Positions 8,489-17,134 of a stretch of 19,770 nt of DNA are shown piece by piece. This DNA comes from JBFLVQ01 sp040758525 (GTDB lineage Bacteria > Acidobacteriota > Blastocatellia > Chloracidobacteriales > JADJPF01). Below the pieces are notes generated by a model. The model searched no databases. It was not told where the DNA came from and saw only the letters and a list, made by a program, of their open reading frames with translations. Both the position numbers and the translations under genes were made by a program. Location of the stretch: positions 1-19,770 of the forward strand of contig JBFLVQ010000093.1 of NCBI GenBank assembly GCA_040758525.1, given 5' to 3'. Every line of letters begins with the position of its first letter. Position 1 is the stretch's first letter.

Positions 8489-8932
8489 TTACAACCTGGC
8501 CATAATATCCATTTCTCGGCGTTCCAATGAAATGCTCTCTTCAGTCCAATTGATCAGCTCGCGCGCGGCTTCGCGATTGAGGCTGAAAAGCTCTGCCATC
8601 TCGATCAGCTTGTTTGCTTCCTCATCAGCTAAATGCCCATCAGCAAATGCTACTTCCACAATCACACGATAGAGCCAACGCCGTAGATCTGGATTATCTA
8701 TCCCTTTAACTAAATCGGAGAGCGGTGTGGGAGTCTCTAATTCTGACCGTAATGCCACTGCCACATCCTCTTCCTCCATTGAGAGGCCAGCTTGCCAGAC
8801 GAGACCGGCCAGATGCACACGCTCTTCTTCGGTAAGCTTGTGGTCTGCAGCGATCATATGGGCAACAATACGACAAAACTGTAGCCGCTCCTCCCGGCTG
8901 TAACTATCCAATATTCCCATCTCTTCGCTCAT
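8489..8932 (-). CDS. TerB-domain protein linked to an Hsp70 pair
   Basis: This 147-residue helical protein shows the two acidic signatures of the TerB fold, AADHKLTEEE (residues 28-37, with Asp30) and AFADGHLADEE (95-105, with Asp98 and Glu104). TerB proteins are thought to bind metal through such acidic residues. The family is named for tellurite resistance, but many members have no tellurite role, and no other ter genes are seen here. It lies 94 bases downstream of the 923-residue Hsp70 gene on the same strand. Established knowledge: the DnaK co-chaperone DjlA carries a TerB-like domain next to its J domain. A chaperone-linked role is therefore a reasonable inference, although this protein has no J domain. 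The start ATG (complement of 8930-8932) has a GGGAGAGGG stretch upstream. Confidence 0.85.
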   Translation of the reverse strand: MSEEMGILDSYSREERLQFCRIVAHMIAADHKLTEEERVHLAGLVWQAGLSMEEEDVAVALRSELETPTPLSDLVKGIDNPDLRRWLYRVIVEVAFADGHLADEEANKLIEMAELFSLNREAARELINWTEESISLERREMDIMARL

Positions 8933-9026
8933 TACTATTTCCCTCTCCCTGGTCTGTTGGTCTGAAATGCAAGCCAGTAATTGTACCGGAAAGCGCTCTC
9001 ATCAGCCAGCCACCCTGCCGCATATA

Positions 9027-11798
9027 CTATTGTAATAATCGTAGCCCTACCGGTAAGGATTCCCCAAATATACGCGCAGCATCGCGTCGTGTAGATGCAA
9101 TAGCAGTTTCGATACTATCAACAAGAGCAGGTTTACCAAGTGCTATCAATCGCGCGGCGACCTGCGCACGTAGTGACTCGCCTATATCACGCACAGGATC
9201 ATCAGTACGCGCGGCAAGTTGTACAAGCGTAGCAGCAAACGCTTCTACCGCGGGAATATCAACTGTTAGTAAGATCTCGATCCAGCGCATAACAACTGTA
9301 GGTGGCAGAACCGTATCAATCGTGGCAGCAAAAGGAATACGTGCGCCCAAACGACCTAGCGACCACAATTCATTCTCACCTGCTATACCACTGCTAATAC
9401 GTGCAAGCAATGCCTGGCCCAGTTCAACCTTTTGTGCGGCTGGTAACAACTCCAAACTTGCTGCCATACGCCAGGTTTCACGTTCAACCTGAGGATTAAG
9501 GCGCACACGGCGACGACCACGCCCACCCATTAGTGATGCTGAGGTACGGTTGTAGAGTTCTAGCTGTTGTCCCTTAGTAAAACCACCGGCAACTCTGCGC
9601 CATAACACCATCCACTCTGCCTGGCATTGCTCATCATTAGGGAAAGCCAGTCCAGTATGATAGAGCTTACGCGCCTGCTGTACACGCCAATCATCAAGTT
9701 CGGCGCCGAAGCCAGGTCTTAAACAGAAGCCAAAAAGGTTGAGCCAGCGTGCTTCATGTTTCTCACTCAACCTACGCCCTTCAACAAGCCCCCAGAGGTG
9801 ATCAGCAAGTTTGCGTATCACTACCATTGGCCAACTGTCGCGCCCTAGGCTGAAAATTTCTTCCAATTGCCCTGTCAGGTCGATTGGATTACTTTCACGT
9901 GACTGAAAGACATTTGTGATCAGATCACATGCCGCTTGCACGGCTGCCTCGTCAACAATCGCAGCACTCTCTGTTATTGGTGTAGAAGGTTTACGTACTA
10001 CACTTACCTGTCCTGCCGGTTTGCGTAATTGGAATTGTAGACGCCAACGGTGCTCACTAATTCGCGATTGGCACCACAATTCTAGTGTGCCTACTTCAGT
10101 AAACTCTGCTACCAGTTTAACAGGAACATTAACACTACTGGTGCGTTTGCCAAAACGTATTACTGTAACAAGCGGTGAGTGTGCATGTAACTCTTCTTCA
10201 TCTGCAATGATAATGTCACCCAGAGCATCGCCTTGACGTGTAGTACTGCTCCAGAGCGTAAAGCTTACTGGGCGATTTGCTTGTAATTCAAATAGGCGTG
10301 TATCAAGCTGCAGGGTTGTCCCTTCTTCGCTGCCACGTGGCAACACACAGACAGCTTCTACTTTGCCTGTTGCTGCCTGGCTGGCGCGTGCTACTTCTAT
10401 ATAATAGGCGCGTGGACTACCTGAACCAACACGTACACCACCTTGGTAACGTACCAGTCCATAATAAGCAGCTCCAACCGCTACAGCAGTATCAAGCGAG
10501 TCATTAGAAAGTATCTTAGGAGACCAACCCTTATCGGTTGCAAACCATTGTGCAACTGCTTGGGCAAGCCGCTCGCGCAAGCTTGTAGGTTTGAAAAAAC
10601 CACCATTAAAGAGTATTGCATCCGGTCGCACAGGCAGCGACTGCTGGCTGGCCTGATGTAAAAAGGCAGCTAGATGACGAGTAATGGCCGGCTCAGATTC
10701 ATAAGGGAGCCCGATCTCACGTAACGCAGTACGGCGTTCACGACGTGGTAGATCATCGCGCGCCGTGATAGGGAGAAATCCATCCAGTAATAGATCGAGT
10801 ACCTCTTGACGAATAAGATCAGCCTGTAGTGTGCCACCTACCAAGCTGCTACCACTGCCAGCCAATCGTATTGTCGCCTTCTCTTCGATCCCTCCATCAA
10901 GTAATTGTTCTTTTGCTGCGCTACACTGTCGTAACAAGGCAGCACGTTGTTGAATCGTTAGTTTACGTGCCAAACGCGTTTCAATAAGCCTTGCCAGCGC
11001 ATGATCAACATTATCACCACCGAGTAACAGATGCTCGCCTACTGCAGTACGCTCAAAACGTACATCAGCACCTTGGCGTGTTACACGTATTAAACTGAAG
11101 TCGGTTGTGCCACCACCTACATCGCAAACCAGTATTAGATCACCATCAACAACATACTTCTCGAAATGGCGATTATGCGCAACGATCCAGGAGTAGAAAG
11201 CGGCTAATGGTTCTTCAATCAGGGTAAGATTGTTGAAGCCTGCCTCACGTGCTGCTTGCAACGTCAACTCGCGTGCTTCTTCATCAAATGAGGCAGGCAC
11301 TGTGAGCACTATCTCCTGATTCTCAAAACGCATATCTGGTGATTCACCGGCAAATTCAAAGTTCCAGGCATCACGTATATGCTTGAGGTAGCGTGCTGAA
11401 ACTTCCACTGGTGAACAAGCATCGGGACCTAGATCGGATCCCCAGGGAAGAATCTTTGCAGTTCGATCAACCTCACTATAACAGAGCCAAGATTTTGCAG
11501 AACTGACCAATCGCCCAGGTACCAATGCACCCTGATCACGAGCAAACGTACCAACTGCATAACGCGACTGCTCATCCCAAGGCAGCCATAGGCTCTCTGC
11601 AGCAATATCATAGTCGCCAGCAATGTATAGAAAAGAGGGTAATGTACGGCAAGGCGCACCTTCACCAGGTGCTACCAATTGCGGCACCTCGTAAAGTACG
11701 ATTTCAGGAGACTCAAATTCGTCACTGCCAGTGCGTATATAAGCTACTGCCGAATTTGTCGTACCTAGATCAATGCCTATAATGCAGCGTCCCTTCAT
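9027..11798 (-). CDS. Large divergent Hsp70-family ATPase with extra C-terminal domain
   Basis: At 923 residues this is much longer than DnaK (about 640). The ATPase domain is intact: phosphate-1 loop GIDLGTTNS (8-16), the VPASFDEEAR segment, LIEEPLAAF, phosphate-2 DVGGGTTDF starting at Asp226, LGGDN, and the adenosine-binding NGG (398-400). After the ATPase domain comes a beta-rich segment like a substrate-binding domain (about 455-600). The DnaK-type hydrophobic linker (DVLLLDVTP) is missing; the chain passes from GAAYYG to AYYIEVARA. From about 601 a 320-residue, mainly helical domain with many Trp and Arg replaces the usual lid. I recall such C-termini from a domain-of-unknown-function family on bacterial Hsp70 homologues but cannot confirm which. 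It lies 42 bases after the 621-residue Hsp70 gene. Its ribosome binding site is weak, so translation may depend on the upstream gene. Confidence 0.92.
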   Translation of the reverse strand: MKGRCIIGIDLGTTNSAVAYIRTGSDEFESPEIVLYEVPQLVAPGEGAPCRTLPSFLYIAGDYDIAAESLWLPWDEQSRYAVGTFARDQGALVPGRLVSSAKSWLCYSEVDRTAKILPWGSDLGPDACSPVEVSARYLKHIRDAWNFEFAGESPDMRFENQEIVLTVPASFDEEARELTLQAAREAGFNNLTLIEEPLAAFYSWIVAHNRHFEKYVVDGDLILVCDVGGGTTDFSLIRVTRQGADVRFERTAVGEHLLLGGDNVDHALARLIETRLARKLTIQQRAALLRQCSAAKEQLLDGGIEEKATIRLAGSGSSLVGGTLQADLIRQEVLDLLLDGFLPITARDDLPRRERRTALREIGLPYESEPAITRHLAAFLHQASQQSLPVRPDAILFNGGFFKPTSLRERLAQAVAQWFATDKGWSPKILSNDSLDTAVAVGAAYYGLVRYQGGVRVGSGSPRAYYIEVARASQAATGKVEAVCVLPRGSEEGTTLQLDTRLFELQANRPVSFTLWSSTTRQGDALGDIIIADEEELHAHSPLVTVIRFGKRTSSVNVPVKLVAEFTEVGTLELWCQSRISEHRWRLQFQLRKPAGQVSVVRKPSTPITESAAIVDEAAVQAACDLITNVFQSRESNPIDLTGQLEEIFSLGRDSWPMVVIRKLADHLWGLVEGRRLSEKHEARWLNLFGFCLRPGFGAELDDWRVQQARKLYHTGLAFPNDEQCQAEWMVLWRRVAGGFTKGQQLELYNRTSASLMGGRGRRRVRLNPQVERETWRMAASLELLPAAQKVELGQALLARISSGIAGENELWSLGRLGARIPFAATIDTVLPPTVVMRWIEILLTVDIPAVEAFAATLVQLAARTDDPVRDIGESLRAQVAARLIALGKPALVDSIETAIASTRRDAARIFGESLPVGLRLLQ

Positions 11799-11840
11799 AA
11801 TGAAAGATCTTTTTCTACGATAATGAGAGATCGATATTGA

Positions 11841-13706
11841 TCATTCTTCGCGTTCGCGCACATTAAACTCTAGCTTCCAGCGGTGCTCGCCATCTCGTGA
11901 TACACACCAAAGCTCAAGGGTGCCTAGTTCCGTCATATGTGTCTCTAACCGCACAGGCATTATAGTATCCTCCTGCCCAGACAGTTGTAGAGTAACTTCA
12001 AGAGGTGAGAGTTCCTCAATATCATCACCCCAATCCTCTATTAGTGTACCGATCGAGTCTTGCTTACGTACAGTAGAGCTAAGAAAACGGAATTCTGCTG
12101 GTTCACCAACAATCAATCCAAACTCTTGATTAGGAATGGTAGCTTCACTACCCTCTTCCATTCCAAACGGAACAACACAGAGCGCCTTGAGTGGTGCAGG
12201 CATACCTGGGATCGCTGGCATTGCACTCTCTATACCAACATAGTAGGTACGTGCAGCACCTGCGCGTATACGTACTCCACGACCATGCCGCGCTTGTCCA
12301 TAATAGGCAGCGCCACACGCAACAGCAGTGTCTAGATCATCGGCTTCAAGTAGCACAATTGGCTCAAAACCGGCTGTGATAACCCAACGATTTAACAATT
12401 CAACAATACGATGACGTAACCCTTCCGCCTTCATTACGCCACCATTGAAGAGCACTGCAGTAGGACAAGCAAAACCTTCAGAACTACGTCGAATCTGGTG
12501 AGATTCCAGATTATTACGTACCTGTTGGCTGAGGAAGCGTGCCAGATGCTTAGTGATCGCTGGATCGGCAGCATAAGGTAGACCAATCTCTTGCAAGCCC
12601 ACACGGCGCTGTCTAGCCGGCATCTCAGTTGGTTCACAAAGAGGAAAGAAACCCTCTACAAGTACTCGCTCGACATCTTCACGGGTTAATTCTGTGGAGA
12701 TTGTCCCTCCTACCAATCCAGACCCTTTACCCATAATCGTAACTGGTTCGCTAGTAAGATCTGGATCACTGAGTAGCCGCTCTTTGGCAACACGACAACG
12801 ATACCATAGACTCTGCAATTGCCAATTGTCTATACGTGTACCACGCTCTTGCAGGCGTTGCTGTAACAGACGTGCTAGTGCAAGATCCATGTTATCGCCA
12901 CCTAGCAGTATATGCTCACCTACAGCAACACGTTGAAGCGACAGTTCACCATTATCTTCTGAAACAGCAATAAGGCTGAAATCGGTTGTACCGCCACCAA
13001 CATCACAGACAAGAATTAGATCGCCTACCTTAACACGTTTACGCCAGCGTTCACCCTCATTCTGCAACCAGGAATAGAAGGCTGCCTGTGGCTCTTCAAG
13101 CAGTGTGACATTTTTTAACCCTGCCATCTCGGCTGCTTTCATTGTAAGATCGCGCGCGGCGGCATCAAATGAGGCGGGCACGGTAAGTAATATCTCCTGC
13201 TCGCTTAACTGTGCTTCTCCACCCTGTTGAGATTGCTGATAGTCCCAAGCCTGTTTAATGTATTCAAGATAATTTTTTGAAGCTTCTAGTGGAGAGACCT
13301 TGGGAACTTCATCAGGCGATTGCCAGGGCAAGATTGGTTGAACACGATTGACACCAGCATGACAGAGCCAAGATTTTGCCGAGCTAACAAAACGTGCAGG
13401 ATTCTCGGCGCCGCGCTTGCGCGCTAGCTCACCTACCACTACACGCTCATCACGCTGCCAGGGAAGCGTCAAACTCCCCTTAGGAAAATCGTACTCACTT
13501 GGTAGATATAGGAAAGAAGGTAGTAGTTTCTGTTCTGCTACCTCGTTGGGGTTAACAAGTTGTGGCACGTTGAAAAGATCTATCGTCGCCTTGCCATCCT
13601 CAGGTGGAGTGGCTGCTGTAGCGGCAAGCACACAGTTAGTCGTGCCTAGATCGATGCCGATTATGTATTGAGCTGTATTCATATTCTGCGCTGCCTTTTT
13701 CGCCAT
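11841..13706 (-). CDS. Divergent Hsp70-family ATPase without lid domain
   Basis: This 621-residue Hsp70 homologue has all nucleotide-binding motifs: GIDLGTTNC (17-25), VPASFDAAAR, LLEEPQAAF, DVGGGTTDF starting at Asp235, LGGDN and LFNGG ending at 423. The beta substrate-binding part ends with LELWC...EHRWKLEFNV at the C-terminus, so no helical lid is present. The hydrophobic interdomain linker of DnaK is also absent (GAAYYG then ARTYYVGIES). It resembles the downstream 923-residue protein throughout its length, pointing to an old tandem duplication. The first ATG (complement of 13704-13706) is preferred because AAGG lies a few bases upstream; a second ATG eight codons in is possible. It is the first gene of the operon. 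No GrpE, DnaJ or CIRCE element is visible, so a specialised chaperone is more likely than the housekeeping DnaK. Confidence 0.93.
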   Translation of the reverse strand: MAKKAAQNMNTAQYIIGIDLGTTNCVLAATAATPPEDGKATIDLFNVPQLVNPNEVAEQKLLPSFLYLPSEYDFPKGSLTLPWQRDERVVVGELARKRGAENPARFVSSAKSWLCHAGVNRVQPILPWQSPDEVPKVSPLEASKNYLEYIKQAWDYQQSQQGGEAQLSEQEILLTVPASFDAAARDLTMKAAEMAGLKNVTLLEEPQAAFYSWLQNEGERWRKRVKVGDLILVCDVGGGTTDFSLIAVSEDNGELSLQRVAVGEHILLGGDNMDLALARLLQQRLQERGTRIDNWQLQSLWYRCRVAKERLLSDPDLTSEPVTIMGKGSGLVGGTISTELTREDVERVLVEGFFPLCEPTEMPARQRRVGLQEIGLPYAADPAITKHLARFLSQQVRNNLESHQIRRSSEGFACPTAVLFNGGVMKAEGLRHRIVELLNRWVITAGFEPIVLLEADDLDTAVACGAAYYGQARHGRGVRIRAGAARTYYVGIESAMPAIPGMPAPLKALCVVPFGMEEGSEATIPNQEFGLIVGEPAEFRFLSSTVRKQDSIGTLIEDWGDDIEELSPLEVTLQLSGQEDTIMPVRLETHMTELGTLELWCVSRDGEHRWKLEFNVREREE

Positions 13707-13799
13707 AATACCTTGTATTTAATCTACTGCTAAGACTCTTAAGAGATAATCTTCTCCTCACCTTAACAGAGCACTTTTTACTGATCGGAGCAAACTATA

Positions 13800-13829
13800 A
13801 TCTTACAAGAGTGGATTAGATGCTGACAA
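13800..13829 (-). promoter_or_regulatory. Candidate sigma70-type promoter of the Hsp70-Hsp70-TerB operon
   Basis: On the - strand, TTGTCA (complement of 13824-13829) and TAAGAT (complement of 13800-13805) are separated by 18 bases, four of six matches each. The predicted leader to the ATG at 13706 is about 85 bases. No CIRCE repeat is seen, so heat-shock control by HrcA is not supported. Confidence 0.35.
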
Positions 13830-14024
13830 CCTGAGCCGTCCGGCTTAAGAAACAGCGTGTAGATAAGCCGAATCACTCACAATGCTTGGGATAAGAGAGG
13901 TAAAATTGCTTACTTGTTGGGTTATTGATGTAGGATACAAAAAGTTAAATTATGGGTATAATCGATGATTTGCTTTTCTGAGAGTATTAGTAAATGTGAA
14001 AAAAAGTAGGACTAGGTTTCAATA

Positions 14025-14060
14025 AATAGCTCCGCTAGCGCTATTCAATCATTGAATAGC
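14025..14060. repeat. Palindrome cluster after the permease gene, possible weak terminator
   Basis: GCTATTCAAT (14040-14049) and ATTGAATAGC (14051-14060) are perfect 10-base complements around a single C. A further AATAGC at 14025-14030 can pair instead with GCTATT at 14040-14045, and TAGCGCTA (14036-14043) is itself a palindrome. The cluster begins 16 bases after the stop of the permease gene. On the - strand no T run follows directly, so it may act as a transcript-end stabilising hairpin or protein site rather than a classical terminator. Confidence 0.45.
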
Positions 14061-14075
14061 ATTAATGATAATCTC

Positions 14076-16715
14076 TTATTCATACCTTAGTGAGATTATC
14101 GGCGCAATCCGTGTTGCTCGTAATGCTGGAATAAGGCAAGCAAGACCGGCAATAACCAGAATAAATATTGATATTGAAATGAATGTTAATGGATCAAGAG
14201 AGCTTACTCCAAAAAGTAGACCCGTAATCATTCGTGATAAGAAGACTGCAGAAATGAGTCCAAACGATACTCCTATTAGCGTAAGAGTTACTCCTTCACC
14301 AACAATGAGTCTAATAATATTCCAGTTCTTTGCTCCCAAAGCCATACGTATACCGATCTCTTGAGTGCGTTGACTCACTTGATAGCTGAGCACTCCATAT
14401 AACCCTATGGCAGTAAGTACAATCGCCAAACTGGCAAATATTCCTATAAGTGTAGTGATAAATCGCTGTTGAGCTACAGAGGTGTTCAACACCTGAGTTA
14501 ATGGTCTTATTGAAGCAACCGGTATCTGTGTATCAATCTCTTTAACTATATTGCGCAATGCTTCATTGATGTCGATAGGTTGGCTAGTTCGCACTATCCA
14601 TGAAGTGAAGAACCAACCATTTATCTCTATAGTAAATTCATCAGAGAGCTGTGGCTTAGGAATATAGATGGTGGGCAACACGGGTCGGTCTAAACCAACT
14701 TCTCTAATATCACTTACTACTCCAACAATCTGACATTTGCTCTTTCCTACAACAAACTGTTTACCAATCGGATCTGCATCTGGCCAATAATGATTTGCTA
14801 GCCTCTGATTTATTACCATTACTGGTGTCGATGTCTGGCTATCATTGTCATTAAAGAGGCGTCCCCGCAATAGTGTTATTCCTAAAACACGAAAATAGTC
14901 TGGACTGATCGGCCTAGACTCTACCAGGATACCTTTCTCTTCCGGAAGCCCCTCAATGGTAATAAAATCATTAAGTCCTCGCTCCATTGGCAAGCTAGGC
15001 ACTGTGGCTACTGCTAAAACTCCCGGCAGTGCTGATATCCGCTCCATTACTCGCTTCTCAAACTCCCAGGACTGCGCGGTACTGTTATAGTTGGCAGAGT
15101 GAAGTGAGACTTGCATAGTTGTAAGATTGTTTGGATCAAATCCTAAATCAACCTTATACATATTAAGGAAGCTTTGTATTAGCAGTGCTGACATTACTAG
15201 TAATACCAGAGAAAGTGCTACCTCGCTGATCACTAACAGCCTACGCAAACGCGCTCCCAACCTACTTGTGCTTGAGTTTCGCCATGTAGAAGCTTTTAAA
15301 GACTTATTGATATCTAGTTGAGTAGCTTGCCAGGCTGGCGCAATTCCAAAAATCAGACTAGTTATTAGTGATACTAGGAAAGCAAAAACGATTACTTGAA
15401 GATCGAGTTTAACCTCACCAAAACTAGGAAGTTCGGGAGGCAGCAAGGCTAACAATAGTGGCACGCACCAGAAAGCCAGAATAACGGCAAGAAGGCCACC
15501 AGCCAATGCAAGAATTAGGCTCTCTGTCATAAGTTGACGTATTAGTCGCAAGCGACTGGCACCTAGTGCGATCCGTACTGCTATCTCGCCCGCACGCTTA
15601 GTGCCACGCGATAATAACAGATTTGTCACATTCGCACAGGCAATTAGCAGCACAAAACCTACTGCAGCGAAAAGCAATAGCAATATATTACTGACATTAT
15701 TAACCACCGATTGATGATATGGTACAAGCCGAACACCTAGATCGCCAACCTCAGCATGACCAGGATATTGATTATTAAATGGAACGATTAATTGGCTTAC
15801 CTGTTCTTGTGCCTGTTTAATAGTAAGATCTGGTTTAATACGGGCAAGCATTATCGTGTTGTGCCCTTTGTCATTTGCATCTGCTGTTAATGCCAATGGT
15901 GTAAAGACATCAACAGCAAATTCGAACCGAAAACTGGCTGGTAAGACTCCTACAATTGTACAACTTCGACCATTAAGCTGTACCTGTTTACCAATCACGT
16001 TAGCATCTGCGCCAAAATAGTTGCGCCACAATGGATCACTAATGATAGCTACATAAGGTCCATTGGGCCGATCTTCCTCGGAAAGAAAATCACGCCCAAT
16101 CGCTGGTTGTACTTTTAATACTCGGAAGAATCGCTCAGAAACATTCAACCCACGCACTAACTGCGAACTATTATCACTGGCAAGATTGAAGCCACCACCA
16201 GAGTAGCCAAAACCAGCCACCTCTGCAAAAGCTTGACTATGCTCTTTCCAAAACATGTACTCGGTTGCCGTTACACTAGAATTAACTCCTCTCTGCGAAT
16301 GCCAATATCCTTGCACAATCCGCTCCGACTCTGGATAAGGCAGAGGTTGCAATAATACGGCATTGATGATGCTGAAGATCGCTGTATTGGCGCCAATGCC
16401 TAAGGCCAGTGTCAATATTGCCACAATGGTAAAACCTGGGCTTTTCCACATCATACGTACGCCATACTGTAGATCCTGCGATAAGGTTTCCAAGAGTCCT
16501 CCACCTTTGAAATCCCGACAAGTCTCTTTGATACGACTGATATTACCAAACCGTTTCAGAGCATCACGCTGAGCATCATCAGCCGTCATACCAGTACGTA
16601 GGTTCTCTTGTGCGCGCATTTGAATATGAAAGCGCAATTCTGCATCGATATCTCGTTCAACCTGATGCTTAAAGAACAGACCATAAATCCGAGTAAAGAT
16701 CCTGCGAAATAACAT
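14076..16715 (-). CDS. Duplicated MacB/FtsX-type permease (ADOP family)
   Basis: This 879-residue inner-membrane protein matches the acidobacterial duplicated orphan permease plan. A cytosolic prefix (residues 1-85) with ERDIDAELRFHIQMRAQ and DALKRFGN precedes the first transmembrane helix (about 95-122, ALGIGANTAIFSIINAVLL). Then follow a MacB-like periplasmic domain, three helices of a first FtsX domain (from about 355, with LIACANVTNLLLSRG), a further helix near RRLLVISEVALSLVLL, a second periplasmic domain, and a second FtsX domain with GLYGVLSYQVSQRTQEIGIRMALGA. It ends in the typical RATRIAPIISLRYE. MacB-type permeases move substrates or force across the periplasm with an ABC ATPase, but none is encoded nearby, hence 'orphan'. 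Its ATG is 15 bases after the padR stop, with AGGTG overlapping that stop, so the two are co-transcribed. Substrate unknown. Confidence 0.95.
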   Translation of the reverse strand: MLFRRIFTRIYGLFFKHQVERDIDAELRFHIQMRAQENLRTGMTADDAQRDALKRFGNISRIKETCRDFKGGGLLETLSQDLQYGVRMMWKSPGFTIVAILTLALGIGANTAIFSIINAVLLQPLPYPESERIVQGYWHSQRGVNSSVTATEYMFWKEHSQAFAEVAGFGYSGGGFNLASDNSSQLVRGLNVSERFFRVLKVQPAIGRDFLSEEDRPNGPYVAIISDPLWRNYFGADANVIGKQVQLNGRSCTIVGVLPASFRFEFAVDVFTPLALTADANDKGHNTIMLARIKPDLTIKQAQEQVSQLIVPFNNQYPGHAEVGDLGVRLVPYHQSVVNNVSNILLLLFAAVGFVLLIACANVTNLLLSRGTKRAGEIAVRIALGASRLRLIRQLMTESLILALAGGLLAVILAFWCVPLLLALLPPELPSFGEVKLDLQVIVFAFLVSLITSLIFGIAPAWQATQLDINKSLKASTWRNSSTSRLGARLRRLLVISEVALSLVLLVMSALLIQSFLNMYKVDLGFDPNNLTTMQVSLHSANYNSTAQSWEFEKRVMERISALPGVLAVATVPSLPMERGLNDFITIEGLPEEKGILVESRPISPDYFRVLGITLLRGRLFNDNDSQTSTPVMVINQRLANHYWPDADPIGKQFVVGKSKCQIVGVVSDIREVGLDRPVLPTIYIPKPQLSDEFTIEINGWFFTSWIVRTSQPIDINEALRNIVKEIDTQIPVASIRPLTQVLNTSVAQQRFITTLIGIFASLAIVLTAIGLYGVLSYQVSQRTQEIGIRMALGAKNWNIIRLIVGEGVTLTLIGVSFGLISAVFLSRMITGLLFGVSSLDPLTFISISIFILVIAGLACLIPALRATRIAPIISLRYE

Positions 16716-16730
16716 ACTTACTATTACACC

Positions 16731-17063
16731 TCAGGCAGTTTGGAGTACTCGAAAAACCGCATTTGCTAAGCGTGACCAGTTCTCTTCTTCGACTTGAAGC
16801 TGTTTACGCCCAGCACGAGTGAGCTTGTAGAATTTGGCGCGTTGATTGTTATCAGAAACACCCCACTCAGAAGAGATCCATCCCTGCTCCTCAATACGAT
16901 AGAGAGCCGGATAGAGTGAACCTTCCTCGACACGTAGAATATCATTAGATAACTGCATTATTCGCTGGCCAATACCAAATCCATGCATTGAGCCACTGGA
17001 AAGAGATTTAAGTATTAGCATATCGAGCGTGCCTGGCAGCAACTTGACCGTCGTTTTGGGCAT
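16731..17063 (-). CDS. PadR-family transcriptional regulator
   Basis: This 110-residue protein is a PadR winged-helix regulator. It shows LLPGTLDMLILKSL (8-21), the MHGFGIGQRI helix, the hallmark VEEGSLYPALYRIEEQGWI recognition helix and wing, and the conserved RAKFYKLTRAGRKQL segment, followed by a dimerisation helix with EEENWSRL. This sequence type is the one regularly found before ADOP permeases in Acidobacteriota. PadR proteins usually repress their own operon and are released by a small molecule; the inducer here is unknown. The gene has a strong ribosome binding site (GGAGG five bases from the spacer to ATG) and lies directly downstream of a large inverted repeat at 17086-17130 that is a likely operator. 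Confidence 0.96.
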   Translation of the reverse strand: MPKTTVKLLPGTLDMLILKSLSSGSMHGFGIGQRIMQLSNDILRVEEGSLYPALYRIEEQGWISSEWGVSDNNQRAKFYKLTRAGRKQLQVEEENWSRLANAVFRVLQTA

Positions 17064-17085
17064 TACTCCCTCCTCAATCTATCAT

Positions 17086-17130
17086 CTAGATTACCAAGGG
17101 CCTAATTTATCTAGGTCCTTGGTAATCTAG
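17086..17130. promoter_or_regulatory. Large inverted repeat before padR, probable PadR operator
   Basis: CTAGATTACCAAGG (17086-17099) and CCTTGGTAATCTAG (17117-17130) are perfect 14-base complements. The match resumes after one mismatch with CCTA (17101-17104) and TAGG (17112-17115), leaving a 7-base centre. It lies between the candidate promoter (-10 near 17135-17142) and the padR start at 17063. A dimeric repressor bound here would block transcription. As RNA it would form a stable leader hairpin, an alternative role. Confidence 0.65.
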
Positions 17131-17134
17131 GACA

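Larger units (their letters stand above)
13707..14075. other. 369-base intergenic region between permease and Hsp70 operon
   Basis: No convincing gene was found here. It holds the candidate promoter of the Hsp70 operon (13800-13829), a short palindrome AGCCG-TC-CGGCT near 13834-13845, a seven-base A run near 14000-14006 (a T run on the - strand), and the palindrome cluster at 14025-14060 after the permease gene. The rest shows no structure I can recognise. Confidence 0.6.

Noticed and set aside
8489..8932. Tellurite-resistance assignment for the TerB protein
   Set aside because: No terZ, terC, terD or other ter genes are nearby, and the Hsp70 context points to another role.
9027..13706. Calling either Hsp70 gene dnaK
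   Set aside because: Both lack the DnaK linker and lid and have no grpE or dnaJ neighbour, so they are probably paralogues of the housekeeping chaperone.
13707..13860. Search for a CIRCE heat-shock element before the Hsp70 operon
   Set aside because: No TTAGCACTC-N9-GAGTGCTAA-like repeat is present; only a sigma70-like promoter candidate was found.
14065..14364. + strand open frame of 99 codons
   Set aside because: It lies opposite the C-terminal end of the well-supported permease gene, has no ribosome binding site and shows no recognisable domain.
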